Assembly (NCBI GenBank): GCA_949752795.1
Contig: CATKHW010000422.1
Location: 2,728,001-2,792,000 of the forward strand
From: Hyperoodon ampullatus
Lineage: Eukaryota; Chordata; Mammalia; Artiodactyla; Ziphiidae
Length of the DNA: 64,000 bases
Reading direction: 5' to 3'
A model generated the notes under the pieces. The model was not told the origin of the DNA. It was given only the letters and a program-made list of their open reading frames with translations, and made no database searches. The position numbers and the translations under genes are program-made. Shown here piece by piece: positions 58,097 to 64,000 of this stretch. The stretch's first letter is position 1. The number at the start of each line of letters is the position of its first letter.

Positions 58097-59835
58097 CCTG
58101 GAATGACCCTATCTACAATGACAGCTGGATGTGGCATAAGGAGGGACACTTGGGACTGAGAGGATTGGTGAGATTGGGTGAGCAAATGCAGACCCTTTAA
58201 AGCACAAATTCCTGGCACCCATTCCATGGGTCCCAACTCTCCAGCTTGAAGGGTATATTACTACAGCTATAACATGTACGGGAAACCTAGAGAACGGACA
58301 CACTGTGAATACGAAAGGTTTCTAAAACTCAACGAATAGTCCCTCTCCTGGTGCTCTGGTTTGACTTTCCATCTGCTTTACTATCAACCTCCCAACTTGG
58401 AGAGACAGCCCATTTAACCTCCTGGTTCGCACATGTTGCCAATTTGGCAGAGGATGAAAGGGAAGAGGAAGAACCAATGAGAGGGTAGCTGTTAGGCATT
58501 AGGACGGGCACATATCACTCTAACTTCCCGGCAGGAAGAAGAATTAACCAAAGTCTCAGCCCCCCACCGGGAACCAGCATAGGTCCTGAAAAAAATTGTT
58601 GGACTTGCGGTCACCTCACCAAAAACGAGTAGAAAAATGGAGCTCAGGGGCACAGCAATTCACAAACTGGCCGAGTAATAAAGGACAACTATCGTCCAAA
58701 AATCTGTTGAGGGAAGGCAACGAGGCGGACTTGAAAGCGAGGCAGAATAGCAGGAAACAGATTTCAAGAGGTACGTTGAAATCGCCTTTAAAGCACAGGA
58801 AGAGGGGCACAACTTCCACAATGATGCACTTGGCCAAAAAGGGCGTATGCGTTTTCTCCTGAATATATTCAGGAGAAAACGCATACGCCCTTTTTGCCCA
58901 AGAAAGCAAGCGGGCAATGCAAATCTGCACTACAAAGACGTATCACTTCCCACCGGTCAAAAGGGACATCCACAAAATGTGTAAAAACCAGAAAGGCAAG
59001 GCAGGCCCTGCAGAACAGGGATCCTTGTTATGCTGATGGGAGGGATGTAAATTGCCAACTGCCTCTCTGGAGGAGTACATTGTGTTCCCTAAAACAAGTA
59101 AACAACAGAGCTACAGAGCCAAGGGCACTTCCAGTCTAGGGATTATACCTTGGGAAAACTGAAAATCAATAAGACAGAGCCACCCAAAAATTTAGGGCTG
59201 CACTGCTTACAAGGACCTCAACTTGGGTACACCTTAAATATCCCAGGAAATATAAAAATGGTTCAAAAAATTGTGGTACTTATGTACGATGGAATATCCC
59301 TCAGCCATGAAATCAATGTCATAAGACCAGTAGCAGCAAAATGGGTGGATTCAGGTACGAGGATTCTAAGTGAAATAAGTCACACAGAAAAATAAACTTA
59401 TCATAAGATATCACTTATGAAGATCCTGTAAACATGGCTACACTTGAACTGAGTTAGGAAAGAGAACAGTGTCTCACATTTAGAAAACACTCTTATGCCT
59501 GCTTAAGGGGGAAGGAGAGGTGGGGTGATGCATAAAACCAGAGTTTGATATAAGCACAGGTACCGTTCCAAAAACCAACTATGGAATAGACAAGACCTAC
59601 ACCTTCCTCAGTGAAAGGGACTCAAAACCCCATATTTCCCGCAGAGGAATATATCTGACTAGTAAGAATCTTAAAACCTATGTATTGATATGTCTCCGTA
59701 AGGGAATCAAGTGTGTCTAGACTGGCATAAACATGGCAGCGAGAATCAGCTCAAACCCACTATAAAAAGGAATTTCAAAAACAAAACAAAAAAACTGGGA
59801 AATTCTTTACAATTCCTTCAGGGTCTCTGATGAAA
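58097..59835 (+). repeat. Satellite monomer D7 (beta)
   Basis: Full length, 1739 bp, homogenised type with the beta head. The palindrome at 58829-58902 has one mismatch ('tttttgcccaag'). Confidence 0.93.
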
Positions 59836-61573
59836 CCTGGAATGACCCTATCTGCAATGACAGCTGGATGTGGCATAAGGAGGGACACTTGGGACTGAGA
59901 CGATTGGTGAGATTGGGTGAGCAAATGCAGACCCTTTAAAGCACAAATGCCTGGCACACATTCCATGGGTCCCAACTCTCCAGGTTGAAGGGAATATTAC
60001 TACAGCTATAACATGTACGGGAAACCTAGAGAACGGAAACACAGTGAATACGAAAGGTTTCTAAAACTCAACGAATAGTCCCTCTCCTGGTGCTCTGGTT
60101 TGACTTTCCATCTGCTTTACTATCAACCTCCCAACTTGGAGAGACAGCCTCTTGAACCTCCTGGTTCGCACAGGTTTCCAATTTGGCAGAGGATGAAAGG
60201 GAAGAGGGAGAACCAATGAGAGCGTAGCTGTTAGGCATTTGTACGGGCACATATCACTCTAACTTCCTGGCAGGAAGAAGAATTAACCAAAGTCTCAGCC
60301 TCCCTCCGGGAACCAGCATAGTTCCTGAACCAAAATGTTGGACTTGCGGTCAGCTCACCAAAAACGAGTTGAAAAATGGAGCTCAGGGGCACAGCAATTC
60401 ACAAACTGGCCGAATAATAAAGGACAACTATCGTCCAAAAATCTGTTGAGGGCAGGCAACGAGGCGGACTTGAAAGCGAGGCAGAATAGCAGGAAACAGA
60501 TTTCAAGAGGTACGTTGGAATCGCCTTTAAAGCACAGGAAGAGGCGCACAACTTCGACAATGATGCACTTGCCCAAAAAGGGCGTATGCGTATTCTCCTG
60601 AATATATTCAGGAGAAAACGCATACGCCCTTTTTGGCCAAGCAAGCAAGCGGGCAATGCAAATCTGCACTACAAAGAAGTATCACTTCCCACCGGTCAAA
60701 AGGGACATCCACAAAATGTGTAAAAACCAGAAAGGCAAGACAGGCCCTGGAGAACAGGGAGCCTTGTTATGCTGATGGGCGGGATGTAAATTGCCAACTG
60801 CCTCTCTGGAGGAGTACATTGTATTCCCTAAAACAAGTAAAGAACTGAGCTACAGAGCCAAGGGCACTTCCAGTCTAGGGAATATACCTTGGGAAAACTG
60901 AATATCAATAAGACAGAGCCACCCCAAAATTTAGGTCTGCACTGCTTATAAGGACCTCAACTTGGTTCCACCTTAAATATCCCAGGAAATATAAAAATGG
61001 TTCAAAAATTGTGGTACTTATGTACGATGGACTATCCCTCAGCCATGAAATCAATGTCATAAGACCAGTAGCAGCAAAATGGGTGGATTCAGGTACGATG
61101 ATTCTAAGTGAAATAAGTCACACAGAAAAAGAAACTTATCATAAGATATCACTTATGAAGATCCTGTAAACATGGCTACACTTGAACAGAGTTAGGAAAG
61201 AGAACAGTGTCTCACATTTAGAAAACACTCTTATGCCTGCTTAAGGGGGAAGGAGAGGTGGGGTGATGCATAAAACCAGAGTTTGATATAAGCACAAGTA
61301 CCGTTCCAAAAACCAACTATGGAATAGACAAGACCTACACCTTCCTCAGTGAAAGGGACTCAAAACCCCATATTTCCCGCAGAGGAATATATCTGACTAG
61401 TAAGAATCTTAAAACCTATGTATTGATATGTCACCGTAAGGGAATCAAGTGTGTCTAGACTGGCATAAACATGGCAGCGGGAATCAGCTCAAACCCACTA
61501 TAAAAAGGAATATCAAATACAAAACAAAAAAACTGGGAAATTCTTTACAATTTCTTCAGGGTCTCTGATGAAA
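59836..61573 (+). repeat. Satellite monomer D8 (beta)
   Basis: Full length, 1738 bp, with the beta head. The palindrome at 60568-60641 has two left-arm mismatches ('cttgcccaaaa' and 'gcgtattctcc'). Confidence 0.93.
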
Positions 61574-63311
61574 CCCGGAATGACCCTATCTACAACGACA
61601 GCTGGATGTGGCATAAGGCTGGACACTTGGGACTGAGAGGATTGGTGAGATTGGGTGAGCAAATGCAGACCCTTTAAAGCAGTAATGCATGGCACCCATT
61701 CCATGTGTCCCAACTCTCCAGGTTGAAGGGAATATTACTACAGTTATAACATGTACGGGAAACCTAGAGAACGGACACACTGTGAATACGAAAGGTTTCT
61801 AAAACTCAACGAATAGTGTCTCTCCTGGTGCTCCGGTTTGACTTTCCATCTGCTTTACTATCAATCTCCCAAGTTGGAGAGACAGCCCCTTTAACCTCCT
61901 GGTTCGCACAGGTTTCCAATTTGGCAGAGGGTGAAAGGGAAGTGGGAGAACCAATGAGAGAGTAGCTGTTAGGCATTTGGACGGGCACCTATCACTCTAA
62001 CTTCCCGCCAGGAAGAAGAAGTAACCAAAGTCTCAGCCCCCCACCGGGAAGCAGCATAGGTCCTGAACCAAAATTTGGACTTGCGGTCAGCTCACGAAAA
62101 CGAGTTGAAAAATGGAGCTCAGGGGCACAGCAATTCACAAACTGGCCGAGTAATAAAGGACAACTATCGTCCAAAAATCTGTTGAAGGAAGGCTACGAGG
62201 CGGACCTGAAAGCGAGGCAGAATAGCAGGAAACAGATTTCAAGACGTACGTTGGAATCACCTTTGAAGCACAGGAAGAGGGGCACAACATCGACAATGAT
62301 GCACTTGGCCAAAAAGGGCGTATGCGTTTTCTCCTGAATATATTCAGGAGAAAACGCATACGCCCTTTTTGGCCAAGCAAGCAAGCGGGCAATGCAAATC
62401 TGCACTACAAAGAAGTATCACTTCCCACCGGTCAAAAGGGACTTCCACAAAATATGTAAAAACCAGAAAGGAAAGACAGGCCCTGGAGAACAGGGAGCCT
62501 TGTTATGCTGATGGGCGAGATGTAAATTGCCAACTGCCTCACTGGAGGAGTGCATTGTGTTCCTTAAATCAAGTAAACAACAGAGCTACAGATCCAAGGG
62601 CACTTCGAGTCTAGGGAATATACCTTGGGAAAACTGAAAATCAATAAGACAGAGCCACCCCAAAATTTAGGGCTGCACTGCTTACAAGGACCTCAACTTG
62701 GGTACACCTTAAATATCCCAGGAAATATAAAAATGGTTCAAAAAATTGTGGTACTTACGTACGATGGAATATCCCTCAGCCATGAAATCAATGTCATAAG
62801 ACCAGTAGCAGCAAAATGGGTGGATTCAGGTACGATGATTCTAAGTGAAATAAGTCACACAGAAAAAGAAACTTATCATAAGATATCACTTATGAAGATC
62901 CTGTAAACATGGCTACACTTGAACTGAGTTAGGAAAGAGAACAGTGTCTCACATTTAGAAAACAGTCTTATGCCTGCTTAAGGGGGAAGGAGAGGTGGGG
63001 TGATGCATAAAACCAGAGTTTGATATAAGCACAGGTACCGTTCCAAAAACCAACTATGGAATAGACAAGACCTACACCTTCCTCAGTGAAAGGGACTCAA
63101 AACCCCATATTTCCCGCAGAGGAATATATCTGACTAGTAAGAATCTTAAAACCTATGTATTGATATGTCTCCGTAAGGGAATCATGTGTGTCTAGACTGG
63201 CATAAACATGGCAGCGAGAATCAGCTCAAACCCACTAGAAAAAGGAATTTCAAAAACAAAACAAAAAAAACTGGGAAATTCTTTACAATTCCTTCAGGGT
63301 CTCTGATGAAA
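61574..63311 (+). repeat. Satellite monomer D9 (alpha)
   Basis: Full length, 1738 bp, with the alpha head. The palindrome at 62304-62377 is perfect. It follows two beta monomers, so the order here differs from the alpha-alpha-beta trimer of array 1. Confidence 0.93.
62304..62377. repeat. Perfect 74-bp palindrome, monomer D9
   Basis: Same sequence as the A1, A2 and A5 copies more than 50 kb away. Confidence 0.96.
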
Positions 63312-64000
63312 CCTGGAATGACCCTATCTACAATGACAGCTGGATGTGGCATAAGGAGGGACACTTGGGACTGAGACGATTGGTGATATTGGGTGAGCAA
63401 AGGCAGACCCTTTAAATCACAAATGCCTGGCTCCCATTCCATGGGTCCCAACTCTCCAGGTTGAAGGGAATATTACTACAGCTATAACATGTACGGGAAA
63501 CTTAGAGAACGGACACACTGTGAATACGAAAGGTTTCTAAAACTCAATGAATAGTCCCTCTCCTGGTGCTCTGGTTTGACTTTCCATCTGCTTTACTATC
63601 AACGTCCCAACTTGGAGAGACAGCCCCTTTAACCTCCTGGTTCGCACAGGTTTCCAATTTGGCAGAGGATGAAAGGGAAGAGGGAGAACCAATGAGAGAG
63701 TAGCTGTTAGGCATTTGGACGGGCACGTATGACTGTAATTTCCCGGCAGGAAGAAGAATTATCCAAACTCTCAGCCCCGCACCGGGAACCAGCAAAGGTC
63801 CTGAACCAAAATGTTGGACTTGCGGTCAGCTCACCTAAAACGAGTTGAAAAATGGAGCTCAGGGGCACAGCAATTCACAAACTGGCCGAGTAATAAAGGA
63901 CAACTATCGTCCAAAAATCTGTTGAGGGAAGGCAACGAGGCGGACTTGAAAGCGAGGCAGAATAGCAGGAAACAGATTGCAAGAGGTACGTTGGAATCGC
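63312..64000 (+). repeat. Satellite monomer D10 (beta), cut by the window end
   Basis: The first ~689 bp of a beta monomer; the palindrome would begin about 45 bp beyond the window. The array clearly continues to the right. Confidence 0.93.

Noticed and set aside
1..64000. Telomeric TTAGGG arrays or a subtelomeric junction
   Set aside because: No run of the telomere hexamer was seen on either strand.

Overview
The window is non-coding mammalian DNA, almost certainly from a cetacean. The clearest taxonomic clue is a tRNA-derived SINE at 32668-32872. It has the head and body typical of the Cetacea/hippo/ruminant (CHR) family in its whale and dolphin form, intact A and B boxes, an A-tail and a perfect 13-bp target-site duplication. 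LINE-1 3' ends of the artiodactyl/cetacean type occur throughout. I found no intact protein-coding gene, tRNA, rRNA or CRISPR array. Nearly every open frame is a by-product of repeats.

Layout: (1) 1-8793 is a tandem array of a ~1738-bp satellite monomer, organised as a three-monomer higher-order repeat of about 5.18 kb. (2) 8801-29415 is a second array of seven full units and one partial unit of ~2.73 kb. Each unit is a mosaic of two same-strand LINE-1 3' fragments, a ~790-bp GC-rich segment of unknown origin, an AT-rich spacer and a ~350-bp unassigned segment. (3) 29415-33205 is largely single-copy: a three-copy ~70-bp repeat, a decayed gammaretrovirus-like (ERV1) pol with a possible env remnant, a polyadenylation-like site, and an L1 3' end split by the SINE. 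(4) 33205-37460 holds diverged monomers of the same ~1.74-kb satellite. (5) 37461-52440 is a ~15-kb minisatellite of 24/25-bp units, roughly 600 copies, with its own multi-kb higher-order structure. It replaces about 385 bp inside one satellite monomer. (6) 52441-64000 resumes that same monomer and continues as satellite, moving from diverged to homogenised copies.

The elements appear derived from one another. About 600 bp of the satellite monomer is colinear with the LINE-1 3' region carried by the 2.73-kb units. The minisatellite unit resembles a short stretch of the satellite monomer lying inside the interval it replaced. The likely history is LINE-1 to satellite to minisatellite.

Each homogenised satellite monomer carries a 74-bp palindrome (37-bp arms, no loop). 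It is perfect in most of these monomers, has a symmetric paired change in one, and has collapsed in another. It is the most distinctive element of the window. The ~1.74-kb period matches the size reported for the common cetacean satellite, but I could not compare sequences.
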